DNA from: Rusavskia elegans
Taxonomy: Eukaryota; Ascomycota; Lecanoromycetes; Teloschistales; Teloschistaceae
Reading direction: 5' to 3'
DNA length: 64,000 nucleotides
NCBI GenBank assembly: GCA_011316305.1
Contig: SAUG01000072.1
Location: forward strand, 1 to 64,000
Position numbers and translations under genes: made by a program. The notes below the pieces were generated by a model. It was not told the DNA's origin, ran no database searches, and saw nothing but the letters and a program-made list of their open reading frames with translations. This document shows, piece by piece, positions 14,328-24,767 of the stretch (its first letter is position 1; every line of letters begins with the position of its first letter).

Positions 14328-14756
14328 ATATATTTATACGATTAATTATTCGGATTTTTGATTTTAATCTTTTATAAATTTAACGCTAGAAACGCCAAAT
14401 CGATTAGATTATATAATTATTTATTACTTTAATATTTTATCGAAAATTCGAATTAAAAACTTCCGAAAGAGCTAGATCTAGATTAAAACCTAGAAAGAAA
14501 CTATAATCTATTTAACTTTAATTAATTTAATCTTTTTCGATTAATCGGGCTAGGCCGAAATAATCTACTATTTAGTTTTTCTATATTTTTAAAACTCTAT
14601 AAAAATTAACTAGAGTTAATAGAAAAAATTTAAATATTAGATTAACTTTCGAAGGATTCGAACCCCCGATCTATCGGATTAATTCCGTTAACTCCGAAAA
14701 ACGCTAGATCCGCCGGGCCTTCAGATCACGCAGCGTTACTACTACGCCACCTAAAT
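14328..14756 (-). mobile_element. tRNA-headed SINE, copy 2 (429 bp)
   Basis: Reverse-orientation partner of the SINE at 13,251. On the minus strand it opens with GGTGGCGTAGTAGTAACGC and carries GGGTTCGAACCC as B box, and the body aligns with copy 1 to the AT-rich tail. It is flanked by a 14-bp exact direct repeat, CTAATAATAAATAT, at 14,314-14,327 and 14,757-14,770. It lies within TAGAYTGG copy 2, so it inserted later. Confidence 0.8.
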
Positions 14757-14889
14757 CTAATAATAAATATAAAAATATAATAATATAATTCTAGAATTAA
14801 AATATATTTTTTCTTTTATATTATACTATCTATAAATCTCGATTTTTTTCTAACGATATATTAGAAACTTTAGATATTTTCAATATTTA

Positions 14890-16560
14890 GAATTAATATA
14901 ATAATATATATAAATAATATATTCTTTTTAAATTATTAATTTTTATTTTATATAATTATTATCGTTATTTACTTTTTCTATTTTCTCTATATTTTTATTC
15001 TAACTATTAAAATTAATATTTTTAACTAGATTTTTATTATTTTTAAATTTAATATTATTTTATATAGAAAAGTATCTTTCTATTATCTAATTCTTTTTAT
15101 TAACTTTGATAATAATAATATTTCTTTTTTCTTTTTATAGAAAGATTTAATATATTTATTAACCGTATTTTCGCGATAACAAAAGTTTTTAGTAGATACT
15201 GTCTATTTCTATAGAAGATCAAAAATTCTAGTAAATTAAAGCTTTTTGAAATCGGTATAATAAATTATTTAGTATTAGATAAAATTAATAATTAGAATTA
15301 TATATTTTATTAAAATTATTCTATTTAAATCGTTAATAGCGATATTAGATTAGAGAAAATATTAGAAATATATATTTCTAAACTAAATAGTTCTATTTAT
15401 ATTTATTATATTTTTTTAATATATTATTATATTTTTTTTCTATTTTATCTATTTAATAATTTCTATTTTTTCTATATATTCTATAAAAGTTTTAATATAT
15501 ATATAATTTTTATGGTATAATATTATAATTAAATATATATTTAATATAGTATATAATTAATATAGTATAGAATTAATATAGTATATATTTAATATAGAAT
15601 ATATTATTTTATTATATTACTATTGATTTTTTTTTCGATTTTATAATCTATTTTCTAATTTTCCGTATTTTATTTTAATACGGTCTTTATTTCTATATCT
15701 ATATTTTTCTAGAAATCTATTTCTTTAAATTTTTTATAATATTTATATATTATAATACTATTCGTATTCTATTGTTTTTAGAATTTATATTCGATATTAG
15801 ATTACTTTTTACTATATTTACGGCTTACGACTAATTTAGATTTTATAGATAATAGTTTTAATCTAGATATAGTAGATAGTATACAAAATAATAAAATAGA
15901 GTAATATAAGTAGTAATTATAGAATGATTTAAATATTCTATATATTATAGTAGTAAAATACGTTAGAAATTTATAGAAATATATTAATTTATTAAAATCT
16001 TTAATCTTCTAGCCGTAGTATAGCCGATAATTATCTATAAAACTTTATTTTATTTCTAATCGTATATTTTTTTTAAATTAATTACTATAATAAAATATTA
16101 ATATATAGTATATTATATTATATTATATTTTACTTTATTATTTGTTTTTTTATAATTTCAATTTTTACAGCGTAAAATATAGTATATATAAATCTAAATA
16201 AAAGAAATAAATCAAAATAATATAATTATTTCTATAATAATACTAAAACTATTATAGATTAAAAATTAATTTTATTCTATAAAAATATAAATAAAATTCG
16301 AAAAAATAGAATCGAAAAAAGTAAAAAATAATTTTATAATATTATAGTACCGATAATATTCTAGAATAATATATTCTAAATAGTCTAGTCAATAATCTAT
16401 CGAAAAAAATAGAAATAGAAATTTAAAACTATCGTTTTTCGAAAAATCTATAAATATTAGAAAGATTTTAAATCTTTTATCTTTAAAATACTTTTCGTTA
16501 AACTATATCGCGAAATGTTTACTGACGTTTCTACTATATATATAAATAGAAAATTTAATA
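14890..16560. other. Unidentified AT-rich insertion in TAGAYTGG copy 2
   Basis: This is where copy 2 stops matching copy 1, and the match resumes at about 16,560. The insert is strongly RIP-degraded. It has a short tandem array of TTAATATAGTATA-like units at about 15,530-15,605. I cannot assign it to a transposon class and see no gene. Confidence 0.4.
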
Positions 16561-16994
16561 AAATAAATAATTTAATATTAGTAATTCTATAAAATATAAT
16601 AGGGAATTATATATTTATACTTCTATTAAATAAAAATATTAATTTACTATATTATTATAAATATTCGACTATATATTTTTTATAGATTATTAAATAATTA
16701 TAATCTATAATAATAATAATATTTTTTAGTATAAAAACGTCTAGTTTATTAAAGAATTAATATAAAATCTAAAAATATAACCGAAGTTATAATAATAACT
16801 AGTTATTAATAAATATTAAAAAATTAAAAATTCTAAAAAAAAGATATATATCTATAGAATTATTTAAAAAAAGATTATATTATTTATTAAATACCGGTAT
16901 ATAAATAAATATTTATAGAATACTATTATATAAACTAGTATTAAATAGAATATATTATTATTTAATATAATTTATAATAATATTATATTTATAT

Positions 16995-17629
16995 CAGCAT
17001 TTTCCAAAACCGATTTAAAGCCGGTTTCAGTTGTCTTAGCCGTCTTAGCCGGTTTTCAGCCGGTACGGCTGAAAATAGCTTATAAACGATTTATCAGCCG
17101 GTCTCGGGTATACCCGAAGCTGCGTAGCTACGCGGCTAAGACGGCTAAGACGGCTAAACGGCTAAGATAGCTAAAACCGGCTAAAACCGGCTGAAAAGAT
17201 TTAGAGATTCGATTTTAAATTCGTTTAAGTTTTTATTAGTTAGTAGGTCTATATACGCCTATATATACCGCTAGGCTAGTTTTATTTAAATCGAAAATAT
17301 TAGGTTTTTTTACTAGAATCTAACTAGATTAGGTCTAGTATAGTTTATTAAATAGATATTCGACTTCCGTTATTCCCGCTTTTAACGGCGGCCGCTAAAC
17401 TTTATTTTCGAATTAGATTATATAGGATTATTTTTAGTTTAGATATAGATTCTATTTTAGGCTATTTACTAAATAGATTTTCGTACTATAGATACTATTA
17501 GAGCTCTAATCTATCGAAAATCCACTTTTTAGATTTTTAGATTATTTGGATTAATTAGATTATTTGGATTATTTGGATTAAAATAGCTGTCAGCCGGTCT
17601 AATCTGAAAATCCATTTCAGAATCCGTTG
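16995..17629. mobile_element. CAGC-ended repeat element, copy A
   Basis: It starts CAGCATTTTCCAAAACCG. A large inner part is collinear with 18,623-19,190, including a GC-richer core around GGCTAAGACGGCTAAGACGG and a shared ATTCCCGCTTTTAACGGCGG block. Near the left end are reiterated (A)GCCGGTTT / GGCTAAGACG motifs able to form hairpins. It sits inside TAGAYTGG copy 2. No clear target duplication remains, so the class is unsure. Confidence 0.6.
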
Positions 17630-18171
17630 ATATAACTATCAAATATAATTTTAAATCGGATCGGATCGGATTTTTAAATTAGATTTTTAAATTAAAATCT
17701 ATAATCCGACCCGATCGTTTAATAGATTGAATCTAGATCGAGTTATTAAAATCGGATCGAATATCCGACGGTTCGACGAAAATTCGATTCGAACTAGCTA
17801 ATCTAATTTTAAATATAACTATAATTAAATCGCGTTATATTTTCGTTGATTCGATATATTTAATTTAAATTTCTTTAAATAATAGATTTTTATCGGATAT
17901 ATATAAATCGATTTCGAAATTGAATAAATTAAATTTATTTATAACGGATTCCATTACGTTATAAATAGTTTAAATAAATAAAATATCGTTGTTTTTAAAA
18001 TAAAAATTAATAATAGAAAAAGAATTTATTTTTAACAACGTATAATCTAGTCGGACGATAGTAACTATATTTTAAAACGAAATAGTAATAGTTTTAGCCG
18101 AATCGTAACTAAATAGATTCGGACGATATTATAAAATATTAGAGAAACGATATTCTATTAGATATCGAAAA

Positions 18172-19280
18172 TAGATTGGCCGTCGGATTAGATTTCGAAC
18201 CCGAATTCGTATTCTAAATTCGAATTAAATCGATTCCGACTTTTTTAAATATCGAATCAAATCAGTTCCGATTTTTCTAATTACCGAACTAATTCGGTTT
18301 CGAATTAAATCCGAATTCTCGGGTTTAATCTATTAAAACGACTAAAATCTAGTATAAAAATATAATTCTAATATAAAAATAATATCTATCTATTAAAAAT
18401 TAATTAAATAAAAATAAATATATTATTTATATATATTATCTATAGATAAAACTATATAATTAATAATTTATTATATTAATTAAAGTATTATATTTTTATA
18501 AATATAGTATTATACTATATATAGAAGATTTAATAGATCGAATCGGATGTTTATCGATTTTTATTTTATAATCCGATTCGATTTTTGGTTTTAACTTTAG
18601 AAACTAATCCGTATCGTTTCATCAGCATTTTCTAAAATCGGCTTAGCCGATTTTTAGCCGATACGGCTGAAAGCGGTTTATAAACGATTTATTAGCCGGT
18701 TTCGAATATACCCGAAGCTGTATAGCTACGCGGCTAAGACGGCTAAAACAGCTAAAACCGGCTAAAAAGATTTAAAAATTCGATTTTAAATTCGTTTAAA
18801 TCTTTATTAGTTAGTAGGCCTATATACGCCTATATATACCGCTAGACTAGCTTTATCTAAATCGAAAATATTAGGTTTTTTTACTAGAATTTAACTAGAT
18901 TAGGTCTAGCGTAGTTTATTAAATAGATATTCGACTTCCGTTATTCCCGCTTATAGCGGCGGCCGCTAAATCTTATTTTTAAATTAGATTATATAGGTTT
19001 ATTTTTAGTTTATATATAGATCCTATTTTAGGCTGTTTATTAAGTAAATATTCGTACTATAGATACTATTAGAGCTCTAATCTATCGAAAATCTACTTTT
19101 TAAATTTTTAGATTATTTAGATTTTTGGATTATTTTGATTAAAATAGCTGTTAGCCGGTTTAATCTGAAAATCCATTTTAGAATTCGCTGATATTAGCGG
19201 GTCGGATCGAACCGATTTACTAAAACTCGAGTCGGGTTCCTGAAGTACCGACGGGAACCCGTATCGAAATAGCCAGTCTA
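18172..19280. mobile_element. TAGAYTGG-ended DNA transposon copy 3, with nested element
   Basis: It starts TAGATTGGCCGTCGG and ends CCAGTCTA, whose reverse complement is TAGACTGG. Flanks are ATCGAAAA (18,164-18,171) and ATCGGAAA (19,281-19,288), an 8-bp target duplication with one G-to-A difference. A CAGC-ended element (18,623-19,190) splits it. This copy forms the outer border of the repeat block next to the gene cluster. Confidence 0.75.
18623..19190. mobile_element. CAGC-ended repeat element, copy B (568 bp)
   Basis: It starts CAGCATTTTCTAAAATCGG and ends with the reverse complement of CAGCGAATTCTAAAATGG, an inverted pair of about 17 bp. The body matches copy A at 16,995-17,629 throughout. 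A 5'-CAGCG-like end would suit a hAT element, but the flanks show no convincing 8-bp duplication. Confidence 0.65.
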
Positions 19281-19977
19281 ATCGGAAACGACGATAAAGT
19301 CGATAAAAATATTATAATTTCGTTATAATATCTATACGAGGGAGGCCGTAAGCAGATACTTTAAAGCTATAAGGAAATCCTATCGAGGGAGGTACTAGAA
19401 ACAGAGGCTTTTTTCCGTAGTAGGAGGGCGGCGGGGGAAGCGTTGCCTAAAACGGCCACCTTCAGGTTGTATCTCGCTAAGGAAAAACCCTTTGGAAGGA
19501 CGCGGACCATTTCTCACTCAATCCACATCATCTGACAATAATAACAGTTCACGTACAAAAACCCACCACTCTGATATTGGATTCATTACTCGCTTATCTC
19601 TTGGAGCTTTCATGCAACCCCCTAATCTGCAACATCTCAACGTCCATTCCACCCCGCCTATTTCGTCTTTCAACAGCCTACTTACAATTCAAAATTTGGT
19701 CAGGCTTGGGTGCGGTCGCGGAAGGTATAACACCCAAAGAAGAGGGGCGGAACCCTATCGGGATGTTTTGTTCACGAAGTCCATCAGCCGAAGGCATAGC
19801 AAAGGTGCGCGAAAGTTGGCCCACTAAATCCATAAGCCGGATTTCTATAGATAGCTTCTTTGATCAACTTCGGATGAGGCCTATTTGCCTTCCCTTTCCC
19901 CATCTTCCCGAGATCCTCGGTCATTCCGTTGACGGCCAATGGACCTCTTTCTCCATCTCAAGGACCCTTCACCCAAA
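19281..19977. other. Boundary between the RIP block and gene-rich DNA; no gene
   Basis: Composition changes within about 150 bp, between 19,290 and 19,440, from TA-rich RIP sequence to balanced DNA. The balanced part lies downstream of the Diels-Alderase stop and probably holds its 3' UTR. The open frames here are short, overlap each other and resemble nothing, so I do not call a gene. Confidence 0.6.
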
Positions 19978-21300
19978 CTAACCCGCCCCGACCAGCCCCA
20001 TCAGATAATTTCTGCCCTGATTCAGCATCCCGATCCCAAACACGATCCAGATCCGCCATTGTGCAATTACCTCTGGCAGCAGCACCTGCTCCGACAACGC
20101 TCGGCCCTCATACTGCACCTCGCCCACCTCCCCGCCCGAGACCCGGTTCGTGAAGCCGGTCAGGCCGGACGCACCGCCAAGGCCCATTTCGAACTGCTTT
20201 CGCATATGCTGTACACGGAAACGCCAGCGCTTGCCTAGCGAGGGCGAGACGAATTCAATGACATGGCCGGAATTAGGATCGTGTGCGAGACCACCTTTGA
20301 CCTCGCCACCCGTTTCGTCGGAGAAGAGGACGTAGTCATCTTTGTTCTTGTTAAGGTTTCCGGAACCCTCTTTGCCGCCGCGTCGACGAGTGCTCATGAT
20401 CTTTTCGCCGTCGTGGAAGAGTTGCGCCGAAGGGTAAGACTGACCTTTGTGACCGGACACGCGCGACACGGGCTGCCAATATGAAATCACGTACGGCCCC
20501 GCCACGGCGCGGAGAAAATGCCACCCTTGGCAGATGGCGAACCAACTATCTTTGGCCCAGAGACGAACATGGCCGCCGGTGCCGGTAAAGCGGACAGGCG
20601 TCTTGTTGATGACGAGGTCGGTGGTGGTGCGACCGCCGGGGATAGGCTGGGCCATGTGAAGCTTCGGTGCGAGCTCAGTGGAGCGAGGATTTTTGGAAGG
20701 GAAGATATCGCCGTTGGGGAGGTGGGCAGGCGCAGAGGAGGTGATGGTGAAGTTCCCCTTGACGCTGCCGGAATCGAAGGTCAATTTGGCGTGTTTCATG
20801 TCACGCGTGACGGCGAAAGAATAGGTTCTCTTGTTACGCGGACTTTGCCAGACACCGCGAATGAGGTCCGGGCAGACTTCGATGGTGGATTCCGAGACGT
20901 AGTCGAGTTCTTGGACAACAGATCCGTCGGCTAAAACGATGTAGAACTCGACGCGGAGATTACCCTGTCCAAAGAAGGCGTAGGAGGCGTCGCGTGAGAA
21001 GCCCATCATGATGCCTGCAAGACCTGTGTCCGAGACGCTGTCGAATTCCCATTGTTCCCAGCTCGTGGCATTGATGGAGGAGAGACGGGGAACGTCAAGG
21101 TTGTCATGGCCGGAAGTAGAGAAGGTCACCGGACCGTTGGCTGTTTCGAACGCGGTCGTATGGCTCACGGTGCAGGAAGCCGTACCCAGTTCTGGCTCCC
21201 AGCTACCTGGAAATATGTCCGTCAGTGGCTGCTGCGAGATTTGATTCGCATCCGTAAGGGCGAGGTGGAGTAACAAGAGTATGAAGGTGAGTGGGATCAT
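19978..21300 (-). CDS. Lipocalin-like fungal Diels-Alderase (intramolecular [4+2] cyclase)
   Basis: A single-exon gene of about 440 residues from the Met at 21,300. The sequence resembles the Fsa2/MycB/CghA/PyiF family of fungal Diels-Alderases, which fold as two lipocalin-type barrels and set decalin or macrocyclic ring junctions. Visible family features are the WELWEFD-like block (here WEQWEFD), GVW after the first barrel, and the C-terminal GHVIEFVSP....RWRFRVQH stretch followed by GLTGF. The chosen start gives a hydrophobic leader, MIPLTFILLLLHLALTDA, that looks like a signal peptide or anchor; in-frame Met codons at 21,348 and 21,480 add less likely extensions. It is divergent from the enoyl reductase gene across a 400-bp promoter. 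Expected role: cyclising the polyene released by the PKS-NRPS. Family assignment is firm, substrate unknown. Confidence 0.85.
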   Translation of the reverse strand: MIPLTFILLLLHLALTDANQISQQPLTDIFPGSWEPELGTASCTVSHTTAFETANGPVTFSTSGHDNLDVPRLSSINATSWEQWEFDSVSDTGLAGIMMGFSRDASYAFFGQGNLRVEFYIVLADGSVVQELDYVSESTIEVCPDLIRGVWQSPRNKRTYSFAVTRDMKHAKLTFDSGSVKGNFTITSSAPAHLPNGDIFPSKNPRSTELAPKLHMAQPIPGGRTTTDLVINKTPVRFTGTGGHVRLWAKDSWFAICQGWHFLRAVAGPYVISYWQPVSRVSGHKGQSYPSAQLFHDGEKIMSTRRRGGKEGSGNLNKNKDDYVLFSDETGGEVKGGLAHDPNSGHVIEFVSPSLGKRWRFRVQHMRKQFEMGLGGASGLTGFTNRVSGGEVGEVQYEGRALSEQVLLPEVIAQWRIWIVFGIGMLNQGRNYLMGLVGAG

Positions 21301-21700
21301 GGCTAAGGTATCTCTGCTCCAATTGAGCCTCACTGCCGCCTCAACCATTGTTGTTAAGATTTGTGAGCGATGATACCTGCTGTATTTCCAGAGAGATGAC
21401 TGCACGATGATGCAATCCTCCGAAGGAGCAATATGCCCCTTACCGAATCCCGAATGTAAAAGTTTCCGAATTTCTTGCACCTGTAAACACTAGCTGCATG
21501 ATGTCCGCGTGCGTACGTATTGATGTTCGAGTCCGTCATTCTCTTTCCCACCAGCTTGTTTTGGGAGACAACTTCTCCTGCTGCGCGCTCATTGTTGCCC
21601 CAAATAAGCCGCATACTTTCGCGTCGACATTGACTTCCCAAAAATTCGACGACAAGGAGCTTGAACACCCCATTCTTGTATTCAGATAGCTGAAGCAAAA
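21301..21700. promoter_or_regulatory. Shared promoter of Diels-Alderase and enoyl reductase genes
   Basis: 400 bp between divergent starts. It contains three CCGAAT hexamers (near 21,443, 21,450 and 21,464). These resemble half of the CCGA(A/G)TTCGG palindromes found upstream of the hydrolase-fold gene, so they may be weak sites for the cluster regulator. Confidence 0.4.
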
Positions 21701-24111
21701 ATGCAACCCAACCTACCATCAACCCAGCGGGCCATCGTTCAGACCGAAGATGCTGGTTCCTTGGTCTTGCTCGAAAATTCGCCTCTCCCAAAATTACGAC
21801 CTGGACAGGTGCTTGTCAAAACAGCCGCTGTGGCACTCAACCCTTGCGACTGGAAAATGCCCACCAACTTCCCTTGCCCTGGAGCAGTCGATGGATCAGA
21901 TTTCTCCGGAGTTGTTGTGGCTCTAGGGTCTGATTTGGCACGAGACATCAAATTAGGGGACAGAGTAGCCGGCGCCGTGCATGCTTCAAATTCTCTGGAT
22001 CCAAGCTCTGGGGCTTTTGCAGAATACCTTGCTGCATACGCCGATCAAATATGGAAAATGCCTGACAGCATGGACTGGGACGCAGGGGCAGCCATTGGAT
22101 GGTGTGTCACTGGTACAGTCGGTCTGGCCATGTTCCGCTCGCTGAAACTACCTGGATCACCAGAACAGCCTGTTCAAAAACCTATGTATGCTCTGGTGTA
22201 TGGTGGGAGCACAGCGAGCGGGACGATGGCGATACAAATGCTTCGATTGTAGGTGGACTTCCATCAAACCCCCGAGACCCCTGCTCCGCAACTGAATCAA
22301 TTACTGACCCTACCAGATCCGGATTCAAAGTGATCACCACATGCTCACCGAAAAACTTCGCGCTGGTTGAGTCCTATGGCGCTGAGAAGGCGTTTGATTA
22401 TAACTCCCCTTCGTGTGCAGAAGATATACGAACGTACACGAAGAACACGTTGCAATATGCCATCGACATCATTGCGGAAGTCAAAAGCATTCGTCTTTGC
22501 TATATGGCTATAGGGCGCGCAGGAGGCCGCTACGTCGGCTTCGAACTCGTTCCAGAAGACCTGGTGAAGGACATGCGCCAGACGGTCAAGCCCGGCTGGG
22601 TCCTGGGCATCACTATGTCTGGCAACGAAATTGCCATTGGAGGTGGTTATGGCAGCAAGCCCGATTCGGAGCTTCGTGCTTTTGGTTGTGAATGGTTCTT
22701 AAGGGTAGAAGCATTGATCCATGCTGGCAAAATCCGGCCCCATCCCATCAAGCTGCAGCAAGGCGGTCTCTCGGCGGTCATCGCAGGTGTCGCAACGATG
22801 CAGCGGCGACAAGTATCTGGCGAAAAGCTTGTATATCGACTCGAAGGCCCAGCTTCGGCCGATGCAATCCCCCCCTTGGAAACCGTCCAGTTACTGTCAT
22901 CGAACGGAGCCAATGGAATGCCTACCCGGAATGGTTCATCTCTGCCAAGGGAACACACGGCAATCAAAATCATAGCGCCTGGAGAGATGAAGGTCACCGA
23001 GAGTGTCAACGTTCCCCGCGTCAAAGCCGACGAGATCCTGGTCCAAATCCACTGTCTGGGACTCAATCCGGTAGATGCCAAATCTGTTGATTTATCACCA
23101 ACGGTAGGAGCTACTCCCGGATGTGACTTTGCCGGCAAGATCGCTGCAATAGGGCGTGCGCTTACGGCATCCCTTGCCATCGGGGATAGAGTCTGTGGTG
23201 CTGTCTTTGGAAACAATCCGGAGGCACTTGACAATGGTGCGTTTGCTGAGCATGTCGTGGTGCCTGGAAGTCTAGTCTTCAAGATTCCTCCAGACATGTC
23301 ATATCGAACGGCAGCAACCCTCGGAGTAGGAATGTCAACGGTTGGGCTCGCACTATATCACAAGCTCGGTCTGCCACTACCCAGCCCGCAGCCCCAGCCG
23401 GTTGGCGAGAAAGCTAAGTATGTTCTGGTATATGGAGGGGGGACCGCTACCGGTATTCTTGCGATACAGACGCTTCGCCAGTAAGTAGACGCAGCCAAGC
23501 AGTTTCGTTTGACACCCGCACCAACACGAGGCTTGAGAAGCCTCATGACTGGAGTTGTAGATGGCTAATTGGAGTGGTGCAGGTCTGGTATGCTACCAAT
23601 CACAACATGTTCTCCCCAAACTTTTGAACTGGCCAGGTCCTCTGGCGCAGCCAAGTCATTCGATTACAAGTCCCCTGTCTGTGGTGCTGAGATCCACAGA
23701 TACACCAAAGGTTCACTGGAATATGTCCTTGACTGTATCAGCACGGTGGAGTCAATGAAGATTTGTTACGCAGCAATAGGGAGTAAGGGTGGCAGATATA
23801 TGGGGCTGGAAGCGCCCCCAACTCAGGCAAAATCCCTACGTCAGGACGTTACGACAGACTGGATCATCATGTTCACAATGTTCAATCAGCCGATAAGGTG
23901 GCGAAAGCCGTTCAAACGAGAAGCTCAACCAGAAGATCGGCGGTTTGCTGATGGATGGTTCCAAATCGCGCAGAAACTTCTCGACGCTGGTTTGATTATA
24001 CCTCAGGGACACGAGGAGAGGTCTGGCGGGTTGAGCGGTGTTATTGATGGCGTGGATGATATTCGCAAGGGGAAAGTGACCAGGACTAAGCTTGTGTATC
24101 CCTTACGCTAA
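21701..24111 (+). CDS. Tandem-fused trans-acting enoyl reductase (two complete LovC-type domains)
   Basis: Three exons: 21,701-22,248, 22,317-23,480 and 23,583-24,111 (introns of 68 and 102 bp), giving 746 residues. Residues about 1-356 form one zinc-free MDR reductase of the LovC/CcsC type, with cofactor motif VYGGSTASGTMAIQML and the end GEKLVYRLE. After a linker of about 40 residues, residues about 394-746 form a second one with VYGGGTATGILAIQTL and the end RTKLVYPLR. Exon 2 runs without a stop from the middle of domain 1 to the middle of domain 2, so the fusion is real at sequence level. Both introns fall at the same codon and phase (LRL|SGF and LRQ|SGM), showing a tandem duplication. Its partner should be the PKS-NRPS, whose own ER is degenerate. 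Domain 2 (VLDCISTVES) is closer to the LovC consensus than domain 1 (AIDIIAEVKS). Confidence 0.9.
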
Positions 24112-24767
24112 AATGCGTCTTGCTTTACGCAGCCACTCATTGCCGTTGGAGAGGGATAAGATCGAGCGCAATGGAAAGCTGGACGCGTTTTTTGTTTTTG
24201 TTTTGGCGACTGAGCATTATAGGTCGCAGAGAGGAGAGGCTGGTGGATGTAGGGCCACGGGAAAGACGGGTTAAGATTCCTCCGTTCCTCTTCGGCCAAG
24301 TAGCCAATGGCCGTACATGTGCTCGAAGCTCTATAACACAATCGCTTCGACATACGATATGGAGCTATAATGTAAAGACTCCAGATTGTCCTGAACCTCT
24401 TGCGTGGTCACCCAAATGGTCGGCCCCATAGTTCTGATTTGAAGAGGACGGGAGACTGCAGGAACACCCTGGGCAACGGATGTTGCGTATCCGTGATCAA
24501 AGCGCAGTAAACCTGCTACAGTTTAGGTTCTCAACCACCATGATGATTGGTTTACAGCTGGTATAGTAGGAGATTGGACCCCAAGGCCGACCTATAGTTT
24601 TGACATCGGAACGATGTATGAGGCGAAAGAACCCCCTTGCCAGGCCCTGATTGACCCTCCAAAATCGGCTTTGAGTGCGTGCACACCCAGGGCGTCAGCA
24701 TGCTTTGCAACGTTTCTATTATTACTACTCATGCGCTGCTTTTGCGCTTGCCTGCTCAGTGAGCACA
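24112..24767. other. Intergenic, convergent 3' ends
   Basis: 656 bp between the stops of the enoyl reductase and the regulator. No gene, repeat or strong terminator-like structure was recognised. Confidence 0.6.

Larger units (their letters stand above)
14224..17805. mobile_element. TAGAYTGG-ended DNA transposon copy 2, expanded by nested insertions
   Basis: It starts TAGACTGGCCGTCGG and ends, in reverse complement, TAGATTAGCTAG. The flanking 8-bp repeats are ATCTTAAA (14,216-14,223) and ATTTTAAA (17,806-17,813), which differ by one RIP-type C-to-T change. Collinear segments match copy 1: 14,224-14,310, about 14,780-14,890, about 16,560-16,990 and 17,635-17,805. The extra sequence is a SINE (14,328-14,756), an unidentified AT-rich insert of about 1.7 kb (about 14,890-16,560), and a CAGC-ended element (16,995-17,629). 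Confidence 0.75.

Noticed and set aside
1..19300. CRISPR-like or satellite arrays in the AT-rich block
   Set aside because: The repeats are dispersed transposons and short imperfect LTR minisatellites, without regular spacers. CRISPR is not expected in a fungus.
19492..19981. Overlapping open frames of 111 and 134 codons next to the RIP boundary
   Set aside because: They overlap in different frames, show no family resemblance and lie in the 3' flank of the Diels-Alderase.
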